This document shows, piece after piece, positions 44,605 through 54,341 of a stretch of 64,000 nucleotides of DNA (within the stretch, counting starts at the first letter, position 1; every line of letters begins with the position of its first letter). The DNA is from Acidobacteriota bacterium. Its GTDB lineage: Bacteria; Acidobacteriota; Terriglobia; Acidiferrales; UBA7541. The stretch lies in NCBI GenBank assembly GCA_013289585.1, contig JABCZR010000015.1, positions 62,001-126,000 on the forward strand, given 5' to 3'. Made by a program: the position numbers and the translations under genes. The notes under the pieces are model-generated. The model did not search any database, had not been told where the DNA came from, and saw only the letters and a list, made by a program, of their open reading frames with translations.

Positions 44605-47232
44605 TCAATCCGCGGGCTGCCGAGCTCCTGCCTTTTCCACCGAAATCTTAGGCCCATCCAATGGCCCGGAAATCTTTAGCACGTGTCCTATCGAGATGTC
44701 CATGGTCTTGCGGCCCTTGCTCTTGCGCGCGCTCGCCGTTTCCACGGCCAGGTCCGCGTCCTGCCCAAAGCTAAGTGTTCCATTGACCAGCGTCCACTCC
44801 TTGCCGCCGTCCAGCTTGAGCTCTTCCAGGAAAATGCTGCGATCCTTCAGGCGGAAAGAGCCTTCTCCGCTCGCCCACAGCGAGTTTCCAGTGTGCACAG
44901 CGCCATCGGCGATGCTGGCGTTCACATCCCAGCCACGAAATTCCACCTTGCTCAACTGAAAATCGCCGCGCCCTGCGAGTTTTGCTAACAATTCGTCGCG
45001 GCCCACGCCTTCGGTCTTCAGTTGCAAAGTTCCCGCCGCTACACCGGTCACGCGTTCCGCCACGCGTCCAGTTCCCGGAAGCTGCGCCAGATTTACACGT
45101 TCGAATTGCGCCGCGACGTCATAAGTGGGCCGCGGCAAGAACCTGGCATCTATTCTGGCACGTACCGAGCCCCCAGCCCATTCCGCGTTCGCGTCGCTGA
45201 CCTCCAAATGCAAATCGTGCAGCGAACCTTTCGCGCGCACCTGCTCGAGCTGCAGTTTCTCGATGGTCAATTGCCCAACCTCAAGCTCGCCTTCGGCGTT
45301 AACGCGCCGTACAAGTTCGCTCGCAGGTGTGCTCGGCGCCGAACCACCTAGCAGCGATGGCAGCAGACGCTGCAACCAGCCGGGCCGCGCTCTTGGGCCT
45401 ACCCAGCGATCCAACTCCGCGGCATCCAACTGATCCGTGGCCAAACGGAATTTCCAGCGTGGCCCGTCTTCGCCGTCCGTTGCGGGAGTTTCCTCAATGT
45501 TTCCCGACCATGATCCCCCGAACGCTTCCACTTTCATGAGTTGCGCGATACGCCGGCCTTCGACCCAATCCAGGGCGCCCTCGGATATTTTGAGGGGCTG
45601 GTTCAATCCCGCGACAGTCAAGCTTGCGTTAGTAAACCCGATTCTTCCATTCCAGTTGCCGCTGAACGGCTTTTTCCATTGCCACTTCGTCTGCGCCGTG
45701 GCCTGCCCGCTTAATTCCCAGCCGTGATTTAGCTGGTGTCCAAAAGCGGCAGCCAACTGCAGAAAATTTTCTGTTTTAGGAAGATTGCCTTCCAGGCTGA
45801 AGCTGCCTCCTTGTGTGTTCAAGTCATGCTCGAGAGTTAGGTCCGCGGCGTTGTTCATGGCCAGGGCAACGCGGCGTTTTTTTGGGGCCATAACTTCGCG
45901 GAGGTCGCCGCCGAGCGCAACTCGAACCGGCCCAACCACCAGCATGGAGCGATCTCGGCCACCGCGAACTGCACCGATGCGTATTGGCTCGGCAAAACCC
46001 GGCACTTTCACGACGCCGCCGGCACTGGAGAGCGCTGCCGATTCCACTGCGAGCGGCCACCCGCGCAGAATCATCCCGCCGGTAAAATACTGTTCCGCCG
46101 TGATGCCCTCTGCCACGTCCGGGTGAAATGCCCGGTACCACGCCAGCAAATCGGAAGCCTGCACACCCATGGAATCGAGGCGGAATTCCGTGGAAGACTC
46201 GTCTGCCCCCGCGCGTTCGAATCGTCCGCGCAAATTCGAACGGGGCCCTTCCACGGCGATCTGCTCGGCAACCAGGTTCCCGGAACCGATGTTCCAACGG
46301 CCATTCACCTTCGCGTTGACGCGCGGATTGTCCGCACGCTCGGTCAAGTCCCAGCGATGGATTTCCGAAGCGCGGCCCTGCACCAAAAACGTCCAATCTC
46401 CCGGCTGATCTTCCGCGGCGTTGCCGCTTTTAGCCGTCGCCTCCAGAGCGAATAGCCCACGCACACCATAATCCTGCCCGCGAAAAAGACGGAAGATGTC
46501 CGCAAGCGAAGCCTGACTCCATTGCAAACTGATCTCCGCGGGCTGCAGGCGCGCCGAAGTTCCCGCCAGGTCGCCGCGCACCTTGATGGTGCCCGCCGAT
46601 TGGAGCGACACACCGCTGCGCCAGGGCTGCGCCTCGAGTTGCAGAGACCAGCGGCCCGGAGACATCTGCTCAATGCTTCCCGCAACATTCGTGAAGGCGA
46701 ACGGCAGCTTGTTCTCCTGCTCCTTGAAATTGACGCGTCCATCCTCAATCTCAATTTTCTGGAGACGATTTACTGGCGCGACGGGCGAGGGCGGCCCAAA
46801 CGCGCGGGCACTCTGCCCGGCAGCCGGTTTTGCTGGCGGCAGCCAGCGCTCGAGGTTCCATCGTCCCTCCACATTGCGCACCAGGATCAAGCTGGGTCTG
46901 CTCACGGAAATGGTTCCAAATTCAAAGCGACCGCGCAGCAGGTCCATCCATCGCAATCCGGCGCTCAAATGTTCGGCGCGCAGAAAATATTCGTAGCCGA
47001 AGGCCGGGTCCTCCCCCACCGTCACGCCATCGGCTTCGAGTTGCGGCCTCGGTAGAATATGCACGTTGAAGGACTCCACTTCCACCGGCCTTCCAAAAGC
47101 CTTTTCCAATTGGGCCACCAGATAGCCATGCACGCTGTGGGTCCGCGAGAGCAGCGACACGCCGGCCTGCAAGGCGATGAGCAAGAGCAGGACCGCCAGA
47201 GTCGTCTTCCACCACTTTCGCGGTATTTTCAT
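44605..47232 (-). CDS. AsmA-family envelope protein
   Basis: An 875-residue protein with one N-terminal membrane helix (TTLAVLLLLIALQAGVSLL) and a long periplasmic beta-rich region. The N-terminal AsmA domain is evident from PVEVESFNVHILPRPQLEADGVTVGEDPAFGYE..LRAEHLSAGLRWMDLLRGRFEFGTISVSRPSL. The C-terminal AsmA-like repeat (LQLKTEGVGRDELLAKLAGRGDFQLSKVEFRGWDVNA) carries the family's glycine-rich pattern. AsmA-like proteins are bridge-like lipid transfer proteins implicated in moving phospholipids to the outer membrane. This implies a diderm envelope. Confidence 0.9.
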   Translation of the reverse strand: MKIPRKWWKTTLAVLLLLIALQAGVSLLSRTHSVHGYLVAQLEKAFGRPVEVESFNVHILPRPQLEADGVTVGEDPAFGYEYFLRAEHLSAGLRWMDLLRGRFEFGTISVSRPSLILVRNVEGRWNLERWLPPAKPAAGQSARAFGPPSPVAPVNRLQKIEIEDGRVNFKEQENKLPFAFTNVAGSIEQMSPGRWSLQLEAQPWRSGVSLQSAGTIKVRGDLAGTSARLQPAEISLQWSQASLADIFRLFRGQDYGVRGLFALEATAKSGNAAEDQPGDWTFLVQGRASEIHRWDLTERADNPRVNAKVNGRWNIGSGNLVAEQIAVEGPRSNLRGRFERAGADESSTEFRLDSMGVQASDLLAWYRAFHPDVAEGITAEQYFTGGMILRGWPLAVESAALSSAGGVVKVPGFAEPIRIGAVRGGRDRSMLVVGPVRVALGGDLREVMAPKKRRVALAMNNAADLTLEHDLNTQGGSFSLEGNLPKTENFLQLAAAFGHQLNHGWELSGQATAQTKWQWKKPFSGNWNGRIGFTNASLTVAGLNQPLKISEGALDWVEGRRIAQLMKVEAFGGSWSGNIEETPATDGEDGPRWKFRLATDQLDAAELDRWVGPRARPGWLQRLLPSLLGGSAPSTPASELVRRVNAEGELEVGQLTIEKLQLEQVRAKGSLHDLHLEVSDANAEWAGGSVRARIDARFLPRPTYDVAAQFERVNLAQLPGTGRVAERVTGVAAGTLQLKTEGVGRDELLAKLAGRGDFQLSKVEFRGWDVNASIADGAVHTGNSLWASGEGSFRLKDRSIFLEELKLDGGKEWTLVNGTLSFGQDADLAVETASARKSKGRKTMDISIGHVLKISGPLDGPKISVEKAGARQPAD

Positions 47233-47345
47233 TTCGCTCGGAAGTTTCGCAGAGTCATGCGCAAAAGGGTAGGGGCGACGCTGTGCCCGCCTGGAAGTGG
47301 GGGCTTAGCTTCATCCTGTTTGCAATCCTTGTTGAAGAAATGTTT

Positions 47346-48146
47346 TTAATGCACCGTGTGGAGCATGCGGCTCCATCGCGTGCGAGAAGGCAGATGCGCG
47401 ATCGTTTGGAAAACCCCAGTTAAGCGCGTCCAGAATGTACTATCGCCGCTATAGTCGCTACTGGTGGCATCCACCGACCAATAGATCAAAAAGGGCCGCC
47501 CCATGATAGCGTCGCGGTCCACGAATCCCCAGTAGCGGCTGTCCTGGCTACGATCGCGATTGTCGCCCATGGCGAAATATTTTCCAGGAGGAACGATAAT
47601 CTCATCGCCTTGCACGTACTTCTGAATCTCCGGCTTCCATTCGAGGATGGCATTGGGTGAAATCACCAGGCCTTTCATCGGCGGGAAGGAATAATTGAAA
47701 GGATCATATGGCGCGCCCGGGTCATGCACGGCGTAGGGTTCATTCAAGACTTTTCCGTTGATGTAAACGTTGCCGTCAACCACTTTCAGACGATCCCCCG
47801 GCAAGCCAATCACGCGTTTCACGAAGTGCTGATGATCCGCGAAAGGATACTTGAAGACGATGATGTCGCCGCGCTGCAGTGGACGATAGGGCAAAAGTTT
47901 CTCGTACCAGGCTCCGGTCCCGCCAAAAACAAACTTGTTCACCAGCAGGTGGTCGCCGATCAGGAGAGTGCTTTCCATCGAGGCCGATGGAATTTTGAAA
48001 GCCTGGACGATAAAGCTGGTTCCGAAGAGCGCCAGGAGCACGGTGACCAGAAGCGACTCCAGATATTCGGAAATGGTCGTCTGATCTCCGGGATGCTCCT
48101 GCTTATTTTCCACCACTTGCTCTTCGACGATGGTCTCTTCGGGCAT
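47346..48146 (-). CDS. lepB: Signal peptidase I
   Basis: A 266-residue membrane-anchored serine/lysine protease that removes signal peptides from exported proteins. After an acidic N-terminus comes a helix (LLVTVLLALFGTSFIVQAF). The nucleophile is Ser in KIPSASMESTLLIGDHLLVNKF near residue 55, and the general-base Lys lies in GDIIVFKYPFADHQHFVKRVIGLPGDRL near 115. The MGDNRDRSQDSRYWGFV box lies near 195. The gene begins six bases after rnc. Confidence 0.95.
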   Translation of the reverse strand: MPEETIVEEQVVENKQEHPGDQTTISEYLESLLVTVLLALFGTSFIVQAFKIPSASMESTLLIGDHLLVNKFVFGGTGAWYEKLLPYRPLQRGDIIVFKYPFADHQHFVKRVIGLPGDRLKVVDGNVYINGKVLNEPYAVHDPGAPYDPFNYSFPPMKGLVISPNAILEWKPEIQKYVQGDEIIVPPGKYFAMGDNRDRSQDSRYWGFVDRDAIMGRPFLIYWSVDATSSDYSGDSTFWTRLTGVFQTIAHLPSRTRWSRMLHTVH

Positions 48147-48152
48147 TCCGCC

Positions 48153-48902
48153 TCAGCCTTTCGTTTCCGTGTGCTCGAGCTGTTCCATGGCGCTTCGCGC
48201 GGCCCGCTGTTCCGCTTCTTTTTTTGTGCTGCCTTCCCCCGTGGCCATGCATTCTCCGTCCACCCACACCTCGATCGAGAAAACTTTCTGGTGGTCTGGA
48301 CCGCTTTCGGCGGCAAGGCGATACTCCGCCGGGGCGCGCCCGCGTCCCTGCAAAAATTCCTGCAAGGCGGATTTACGATCCGACTCCGAGATGCGCTCAC
48401 CGCGCTCTTCCAAAGCCTGCTCGAATAGCAGCCGCCGTAACACCTCCCGCGCCGGGCCCAGCCCCGCATCTAGGTAAATCCCCGCCACCACGGCTTCGAA
48501 GGCGTCCGCCAGGAGCGTCTGCTTATCCCGTCCGCCGGTCTTCTCTTCGCCGCGTCCCAGCCGCAGATGCTCCCCGAGCCGCAGCCGCCGCGCCGCGGCT
48601 TCCAGAGAGCCGGCATTTACGATGCGCGCCCGGCTCTTCGAAAGCTGCCCTTCGCTCCATTCCGGAAAAGTGGAGAGAAGGTATTCGCTGGCGAGCAATT
48701 GCAGCACGGCGTCGCCCAAAAATTCCAGTCGCTCATTGTCTTTGGGGAGAATGGCGCTGCCCGCATCTTCGATGCCTGATGCTTTCAGCTCCGGCACCGC
48801 GGAGCTGTGCGTTAGCGCGCGATCGAGAAGCGCCCGGCTCGTAAACTTGTACCCCAGCCGCTCCTCCAGCGCATCGTCGCCACTCGGGAAATTCTCTTGC
48901 AT
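48153..48902 (-). CDS. rnc: Ribonuclease III
   Basis: Double-strand-specific RNase for rRNA and mRNA processing, 249 residues from the chosen start. The signature NERLEFLGDAVLQLLASEYL lies near residue 55, LADAFEAVVAGIYLDAG near 125, and a C-terminal double-strand RNA-binding domain covers about 165-245 (KSALQEFLQGRGRAPAEYRL... GEGSTKKEAEQRAARSAMEQL). The ATG at 48902 is preferred because an upstream in-frame start would overlap the preceding TPR gene and add non-homologous sequence. Part of a TPR-rnc-lepB run. Confidence 0.95.
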   Translation of the reverse strand: MQENFPSGDDALEERLGYKFTSRALLDRALTHSSAVPELKASGIEDAGSAILPKDNERLEFLGDAVLQLLASEYLLSTFPEWSEGQLSKSRARIVNAGSLEAAARRLRLGEHLRLGRGEEKTGGRDKQTLLADAFEAVVAGIYLDAGLGPAREVLRRLLFEQALEERGERISESDRKSALQEFLQGRGRAPAEYRLAAESGPDHQKVFSIEVWVDGECMATGEGSTKKEAEQRAARSAMEQLEHTETKG

Positions 48903-48928
48903 ATTTTCGACGCGCCGGGGGTTCGGGG

Positions 48929-49804
48929 TTACTTCGGCGTGCTCAACTGTGTGGAGCTCAGTTTCTTGGCATCCTCTGCCTGGGTCTTGCAGGTCGCCTG
49001 CATCGCGCCCGGAATGGCGGCGCACTTGTTGAACGCGGCTATCGCATCATCGAAATGCGATGCGCTCTTGTTCGCCAATCCCAGCAGGTAATAGTTCACC
49101 GGGTCCGGAGTCGGATCGATCTTCACCGAGGTTTCGAGCTCCGGGATGGCCTCCGCGTTCTTTCCCCTGCGAATGAAAACCAATCCAAGCGCCCCGTGGG
49201 CCATCGCCAACGTCTGGTTCTTGGCCTTTTCGAATTGTTCGTCGGTCATTTCCGGCGGTTTCGGAAGCGTGGGAGTAATCTCAATCGCCTGCTTCGAATA
49301 CTGCTCGGACTTGGCCAGCACTTTGTCCGCATCGGGAGGATTTCCGTGCAAGCTTCGCGGCAGGGTCTGCCCCAGGAGTGCCAGCGTGGAGACGTCATTC
49401 GGCGAAAGTGCGATTTCCATCTCTCCGTACTGCTCCATCTTTTGCACCTGCCCGAGCTGCAGGAATTCGAACGTCAACGCCGAATAGACAGGAGATTTGT
49501 AGCGGCTTTGGGGATACTTCTGAAGAAACGCCTCGCCCAGCTCGATCTTCTTGTTCGTGTCTGACATCGGAGCGTCGTGAAACGCCTTGTAGGCTGCTTC
49601 TTCCTCCGCGCTGACTGGAGCCGGAGCGTCCAGCGTCAACGGAGCTACGTCCGGGGTCTTTGATTTGTCACCCGCCGGCGGAGGCGTCTGGCCCTGGGTT
49701 CCCTGGCCGCTCCCCATGCCCTGCGCGGCAGCGATTCCGTTCGCGGCCAAAAGCAATCCCGCGATTGTTACGGCTTCCAAAAAAAACTTCCTACCTCTGA
49801 TCAT
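48929..49804 (-). CDS. Secreted TPR-containing protein
   Basis: A 291-residue protein with a signal peptide (KFFLEAVTIAGLLLAANGIAAAQ), a Gly/Gln/Pro-rich linker, and TPR-like helix pairs (KIELGEAFLQKYPQSRYKSPVYSALTFEFLQLG; LAMAHGALGLVFIRRGKNAEAIPELETSVKIDPTPDPVNYYLLGLANKSASHFDDAIAAFNKCAAI). ATG 49804 has a strong GGAGG seven bases before it. Function unknown; proteins of this design act as periplasmic scaffolds. It precedes rnc by 26 bases. Confidence 0.82.
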   Translation of the reverse strand: MIRGRKFFLEAVTIAGLLLAANGIAAAQGMGSGQGTQGQTPPPAGDKSKTPDVAPLTLDAPAPVSAEEEAAYKAFHDAPMSDTNKKIELGEAFLQKYPQSRYKSPVYSALTFEFLQLGQVQKMEQYGEMEIALSPNDVSTLALLGQTLPRSLHGNPPDADKVLAKSEQYSKQAIEITPTLPKPPEMTDEQFEKAKNQTLAMAHGALGLVFIRRGKNAEAIPELETSVKIDPTPDPVNYYLLGLANKSASHFDDAIAAFNKCAAIPGAMQATCKTQAEDAKKLSSTQLSTPK

Positions 49805-49936
49805 GCTTTTCTCCTCCGTAATCTCTGCTTCATTCCAGCTATGCACTCGCTATCTGTGTTTCTACCCCTGTCGCACGGCACACGTACACCGCCGCGATCG
49901 CGAATCTTTTCTTCCTGCTCTAGTCGAGCTATCCGC

Positions 49937-51604
49937 TTACGGCCGCGCGGTCGGCTTTTCTCCTGCAAACGCTGCGAGCCCTTTTTGCGCCGCTTCTTTT
50001 GCCTGATCCGGCCCGCCTTCCACTGCCAGTGCGGATTGATACTCCGCCTTCTCCATCTCAGGATTGCCCTCAAAATCATAAATCCGCGCCAGATAAATGT
50101 GCGACCACGCCAGCACCATAGGGTCCTGGGTGGCAGCATGTTCTCCTGTGGTAAGCCGTCCAAACACCTGCTTGGCCCTGGCAGCATTGTGGTCCATATA
50201 CGCCACCAAGCCAATTCCGTACCAGGCCCTCGGCTGATCCGGGTAGCGCGCGAGCACCTTTTCAAACGAACTCTCAGCGGCTCGCAGATTCTTCTCGGCG
50301 ATCCTCCGCTCCCCTTCCGTCAGAGCGGCGATTACTTCCGCATCGTTCGGAACAGTGGTTGGCGCCGGCTTAGTAGTCCGAGCCACCGCTTCACCTGATG
50401 CTTTGTCCGCGGACTGCTCCGTTTCCGCTGGCGCAAAGGTGAGCGCTGCGTCGCGCTTCGCTTCTGCCACTGAATCGATGGATCTCACCAGATCCGGGAA
50501 ATAGAGCTTCATGGAGGGTTCGGAACTCTCGTACTTCGCCAACGCGACGAAAATGGGCCGAACCAGCACTAACCCATCTTCGTCATCCCGGGTCAGCGCC
50601 GCTTCTTTCTCTCCCGGCGACATCCGCTTGAGCTTCAATTCCACCGCCCGCACCGTGCATTCCGCGAAGTAGGATGTGAAATCTTCCTTCAACGCCGGGT
50701 CCAACCTCGGCGCCTGCGCCGCCTTTTCATACAGCGGCCGCTTCACCGCCAGCACGTGCGGATAGAGCAACGGCAGCCCGTCGAGCAAAAAGTGCAGGTA
50801 CGCGTGGCGCACCACATCCACTGGAATATCTTCTCCGCCGCTCAGTACCAGCGCGTAGTGATCGCCGAAATTTCGCACGTTGGTGATGCGCCCGACCAAC
50901 GGCTCAACCACGATCGTAAATGTCTGTGGATTCGTGGTATCCAGGATTTGCCGCAGATAGGCCGACGTCACGAACACCACTTGCGAAACCGGATCATGCA
51001 GCCGCTCAATCTCGCTCTCATAAACTGGCTGCACCTGTTTCCAAAGTTGTCCGATCTTCTGTTCCTGGTAGTAGTTTGAAAGGATTTCGCTGAAGCCCTC
51101 GAGCGCCAGTACTTCCGGCGGGATTTCGTCTCGCCGCAAACCGATCTGAAACTTCGGCGCCGGCCCGGAAACCAGCCCAAACCACAAATACCGGGAGAGC
51201 GTCGCTCCGGGGTCGCGCAGTTCGTGCTGCCTGTAAAACTCCCGCACGGCATCCACTGCCGGCCCTTGCTGTTGCCGCAGGCGCTCGCGCATCTGGGCAC
51301 GGAATGCCGTCCAGTGATCGGCGCTTACGTTGGATTCGAATCCCGAAGCCAGCAGCGCGCACATGGTCGTGAACATGGCCTCGCTGCCGTCTACAATCAC
51401 GGGACTTCGGTCTGCCGCGCGCAGACCCCTTCTCGGAGCCAGCGGTGCTTGTGCCTGCGGCGCTGTTTGCGTTTGGACCTTGGATGGCGCTTGTGTGGTT
51501 GCGGGAGCAGCAGCAGGAGCCGGCGCCTGCGCCATGCCGCAAAGCGGCAAAACCGTCGCCCCGCACCACCCAAGCACCACGATTTGTTTTCTTAGTTTTC
51601 TCAT
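49937..51604 (-). CDS. Secreted protein with C-terminal TPR repeats
   Basis: A 555-residue protein with a signal peptide (RKQIVVLGWCGATVLPLCGMA), then a Pro/Gln/Ala linker. A large alpha-helical domain of unrecognised family (about 70-400) includes YHALVLSGGEDIPVDVVRHAYLHFLLDGLPLLYP. Terminal TPR repeats are AEVIAALTEGERRIAEKNLRAAESSFEKVLARYPDQPRAWYGIGLVAYMDHNAARAKQVFGRL and beyond. ATG at 51604 is chosen at the signal peptide. The HAYLHF-containing central part recalls DUF4932-like domains but lacks a clear metal motif. Confidence 0.78.
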   Translation of the reverse strand: MRKLRKQIVVLGWCGATVLPLCGMAQAPAPAAAPATTQAPSKVQTQTAPQAQAPLAPRRGLRAADRSPVIVDGSEAMFTTMCALLASGFESNVSADHWTAFRAQMRERLRQQQGPAVDAVREFYRQHELRDPGATLSRYLWFGLVSGPAPKFQIGLRRDEIPPEVLALEGFSEILSNYYQEQKIGQLWKQVQPVYESEIERLHDPVSQVVFVTSAYLRQILDTTNPQTFTIVVEPLVGRITNVRNFGDHYALVLSGGEDIPVDVVRHAYLHFLLDGLPLLYPHVLAVKRPLYEKAAQAPRLDPALKEDFTSYFAECTVRAVELKLKRMSPGEKEAALTRDDEDGLVLVRPIFVALAKYESSEPSMKLYFPDLVRSIDSVAEAKRDAALTFAPAETEQSADKASGEAVARTTKPAPTTVPNDAEVIAALTEGERRIAEKNLRAAESSFEKVLARYPDQPRAWYGIGLVAYMDHNAARAKQVFGRLTTGEHAATQDPMVLAWSHIYLARIYDFEGNPEMEKAEYQSALAVEGGPDQAKEAAQKGLAAFAGEKPTARP

Positions 51605-51921
51605 GCCCTCTTGCCGCAAGTCTTTCTTGGATGAGCAGCCGCTTCTGCCCTGTTGGCAACGAGACTCTGCGCAGCTAGCCTCTCGGAGAGCGTCCCTAGC
51701 GTTCTCCCCATGCCACGCCATCTTGTCAATCTACAAGCCCTTAACGCACTCCGTCAAGGAAGCCCGCGTGTACTCGACGAAAAATTCCACAGCCCCGCCA
51801 ACCTGCCCGGCTCTGCGTTGCTCCTCCAGCCGCTGCAATGGTTCGCACTCCACTTGCAACTTCGCGGGACAACTGTTTAGAGTGGAGATGCGCTTCGGCC
51901 CCCCTTGGGATGGCTTGTTCC
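51605..51921. other. Divergent intergenic region
   Basis: About 317 bases between the divergent TPR and LssY_C genes. A TTGACA box on the minus strand (51724-51729) is present but has no matching -10. I see no small gene that looks real and no repeat of the types found elsewhere. Confidence 0.4.
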
Positions 51922-53127
51922 ATGCCTCGACCTCTCTTGAAAATGATGCCCTCCGCTCTTGGATTCTGCCTCCTGGCAACGTCATGCCCGAATAGCCTCC
52001 GCGCCCAACTCGTTCGCGAAGGCTCCCCTGCTCCCACGCAACAAGAGAAGACGCCATCGACCCAAGCCCCTTCCGGCAAGCAGCGCATCTCTCAGGAAGT
52101 TCAGATCACCGGCGAAGAGACCTGGCTCGACACGGGCATCGACATTCAGCCCGGAGAACACGTCGTCTTCACCGCCACTGGCACTCTCCGTTATGCCGAC
52201 GCCAAGAGTGACAATGGCCCCGATGGCATACCCCGTGGCTTCAAGGATTTGATCCGCATTCTTCCCTTCAACGACGCCGGCCGCGGCGCACTTATCGGCC
52301 GCATCGGCGACAAGGACACCGCCCAGCCTTTTCTCATTGGCGCGCACCGCGATGTGGTTGCTCCGGTCTCAGGCCGACTCTCGGTCGGCATCAACCAGAC
52401 CAGCAGCGACACCGGCGACGGCACCTATGCCGTCCGCATTGAGATCTACGCTCCTTCGGACGGGACCGTTCGGGAGGTTGCCAGGCAGGTCAGCTCGATT
52501 CCCGGAGTCGACAATTCCCTCTTCACCAAAATCCCTCGCCGCATTGGCGACAAAGACGGCAATCCCGGCGACATGGTCAACTTTCTCATCATCGGTTCCG
52601 AGGCCGCCATGCAACGCGTGTTCACCACTGCCGGTTGGGTGAAGGTCGACGCCGATGTTACAGACACCGTTCTTCACGGCATCATCGAAAGCATCTCGAA
52701 AGAATCCTATTTGACGATGCCTATGAGCCCGTTATATCTGTTCGGCCGGCATCAGGATTACGGCTGGGCTCACGCCGAGCCCATCAGCGTGATTGCCTCG
52801 CGCAATCACCTGCGCGTCTGGAAAGCGCCGTTTCAGGTCAACGGCCAAACGCTGTGGGTCGGCGCGGCGACGCACGACATCGGATTCGAACGCGACCAGC
52901 GCAATAACGGCGTCACTCACAAAATCGATCCCGACATCGACCTCGAGAAGAACTACGTAGAAAAAACGCTCAGTTCGACCGGGCTCGTCGCCGAAGTCTC
53001 ACACTTTCTCCCCGAAAATCCGCTCAAGGAAGCCAAGACCGCTACCGGCGGCACGTTTCATTCGAACGGCCAGGTGCTCATCCTCAAGCTCAGTGATTCC
53101 GGCGCAGCCCTCGCCGCAACTAATTGA
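51922..53127 (+). CDS. LssY C-terminal domain secreted protein
   Basis: A 401-residue exported protein. A hydrophobic N-terminal signal (PSALGFCLLATSC...SLRAQ) is followed by a beta domain of lectin/PA-IL-like style (TWLDTGIDIQPGEHVVFTATGTLRYADAKSDNGPDG, residues 75-175). A C-terminal LssY_C-type domain follows (about 205-395: GDMVNFLIIGSEAAMQRVFTTAGWVKVD... YLFGRHQDYGWAHAE... WVGAATHDIGFE... KIDPDIDLEKNYV). LssY_C is found in DedA-fused and secreted proteins of unknown function. The start is one of several ATGs; 51922 gives the best signal peptide. Confidence 0.82.
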   Translation: MPRPLLKMMPSALGFCLLATSCPNSLRAQLVREGSPAPTQQEKTPSTQAPSGKQRISQEVQITGEETWLDTGIDIQPGEHVVFTATGTLRYADAKSDNGPDGIPRGFKDLIRILPFNDAGRGALIGRIGDKDTAQPFLIGAHRDVVAPVSGRLSVGINQTSSDTGDGTYAVRIEIYAPSDGTVREVARQVSSIPGVDNSLFTKIPRRIGDKDGNPGDMVNFLIIGSEAAMQRVFTTAGWVKVDADVTDTVLHGIIESISKESYLTMPMSPLYLFGRHQDYGWAHAEPISVIASRNHLRVWKAPFQVNGQTLWVGAATHDIGFERDQRNNGVTHKIDPDIDLEKNYVEKTLSSTGLVAEVSHFLPENPLKEAKTATGGTFHSNGQVLILKLSDSGAALAATN

Positions 53128-53211
53128 ACCGCCACGCCCACAATTTTTGGAGTATGATTCCGCCCCAGCGAGGTTGCGCGCGTCTGGCAGCTTCTCCCCA
53201 GGAGGTGGCTT

Positions 53212-53811
53212 ATGGTCATCACCAAACCAGCTAACGAAGAAGCCCGCGTCATGGCCCTGGAGAAGTACGCCATCCTCGATACCGACCCCGAACAAGCCTT
53301 CGACGATCTCACGCTCCTGGCTTCATTTGTATGCAAGACGCCGATCGCCCTGATCTCTCTGGTTGACGAGGACCGTCAGTGGTTCAAGTCTCGCGTAGGA
53401 ATAAAAGCTTCCGAAACCTCACGTGATATCGCCTTTTGCTCCACGGCGATCCTGCAAACCGATGTTTTCGTCGTTCCCGATGCCCTCGAGGACGAACGCT
53501 TTCGCGACAACCCTCTTGTCGTCTCCGACCCGAACATCCGCTTCTACGCCGGGGCTCCTTTGATCAACGAGGATGGCTATGCGCTTGGCACTCTCTGTGT
53601 TGTGGATCGCTCGCCCCGCGATTTGGCGCCCGATCAAAAGGACGCGCTGAAAGCCTTGAGCCGCCTGGTTCTCGGCCAGCTCGAGTTCCGCCGCAACTTG
53701 CTCTTGTTAAAAGAAGCCCTCACCGACCGCACCAAAGAAGAACACGAGCGCCAGCGCGAACTCGTACACGTCCAGGAAACTCTGATGCGTGTGATGGGGA
53801 TTCGCCGCTGA
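53212..53811 (+). CDS. GAF domain protein
   Basis: A 199-residue single GAF domain protein. It starts ANEEARVMALEKYAILDTDPEQAFDDLTLLASFVCKTPIALISLVDEDRQWFKSRVGI, followed by AFCSTAILQTDVFVVPDALEDERFRDNPLV and IRFYAGAPLINEDGYALGTLCVVDR, the standard form of GAF domains preceding GGDEF or kinase modules. Here it ends with a coiled-coil-like helix (KEEHERQRELVHVQETLMRV) and no output domain. A strong AGGAGG precedes the ATG. It probably works in trans with another signalling protein. Confidence 0.88.
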   Translation: MVITKPANEEARVMALEKYAILDTDPEQAFDDLTLLASFVCKTPIALISLVDEDRQWFKSRVGIKASETSRDIAFCSTAILQTDVFVVPDALEDERFRDNPLVVSDPNIRFYAGAPLINEDGYALGTLCVVDRSPRDLAPDQKDALKALSRLVLGQLEFRRNLLLLKEALTDRTKEEHERQRELVHVQETLMRVMGIRR

Positions 53812-53942
53812 AGGCTTGTCGAGAGCTGTTCCCTTATCCGTTTCTCGCTGACTTCCGCCTCGTTGACTTGGTACGCCTCGCGTCCTAAGATGCGGCTGTT
53901 TCGATTTGTTCCCGTGCATCGCGGCTTTCGGCTGGAGGGCCC

Positions 53943-54263
53943 GTGAGCGATTGGAAGTTTGCCCAGAAGGATGTTTGTGAAGAGTTGGCACAGCTTCATT
54001 ATTTCTCCTTCAAGAAGTCCCAAGCGGGCGGTGAAGTCTCGTTCCTCGTCACCGTGAGTGAGTATGCGGCGTCTCCGAAAGGTCAATTTGCGCGCTTTTT
54101 TGCGCAAGCGGACAAGTACGTCAACCAAAAAACAGCTCCGATTCTCCCGACGGGTTGGGGAAACTCGGCTCTCGATGCGCTCACCGCTTGCGTTCGAATG
54201 ATCCGTGAATTCCCTTATGAAGGCGATGAGGCTGCGGCAGCCAAGGGTGCTCCCGGCGGCTGA
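53943..54263 (+). CDS. Conserved-looking hypothetical protein, 106 aa
   Basis: A small soluble protein starting with GTG (SDWKFAQKDVCEELAQLHYFSFKKS), mixed alpha/beta, with an Ala/Gly tail. The segment YVNQKTAPILPTGWGNSALDALTACVRMIREFPYEG is well structured and unlikely by chance. I do not recognise a family. It lies between GAF and STAS genes, all on the + strand but with 70-130 base gaps, so co-transcription is only possible. Confidence 0.65.
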   Translation: MSDWKFAQKDVCEELAQLHYFSFKKSQAGGEVSFLVTVSEYAASPKGQFARFFAQADKYVNQKTAPILPTGWGNSALDALTACVRMIREFPYEGDEAAAAKGAPGG

Positions 54264-54341
54264 CACCTGTCCCGCTGCTTGCAGGATGGCGCTTGAAATC
54301 TTCAGGCTCTCTAGAATCTTGCAGACGTTCGAAAGGTGCTT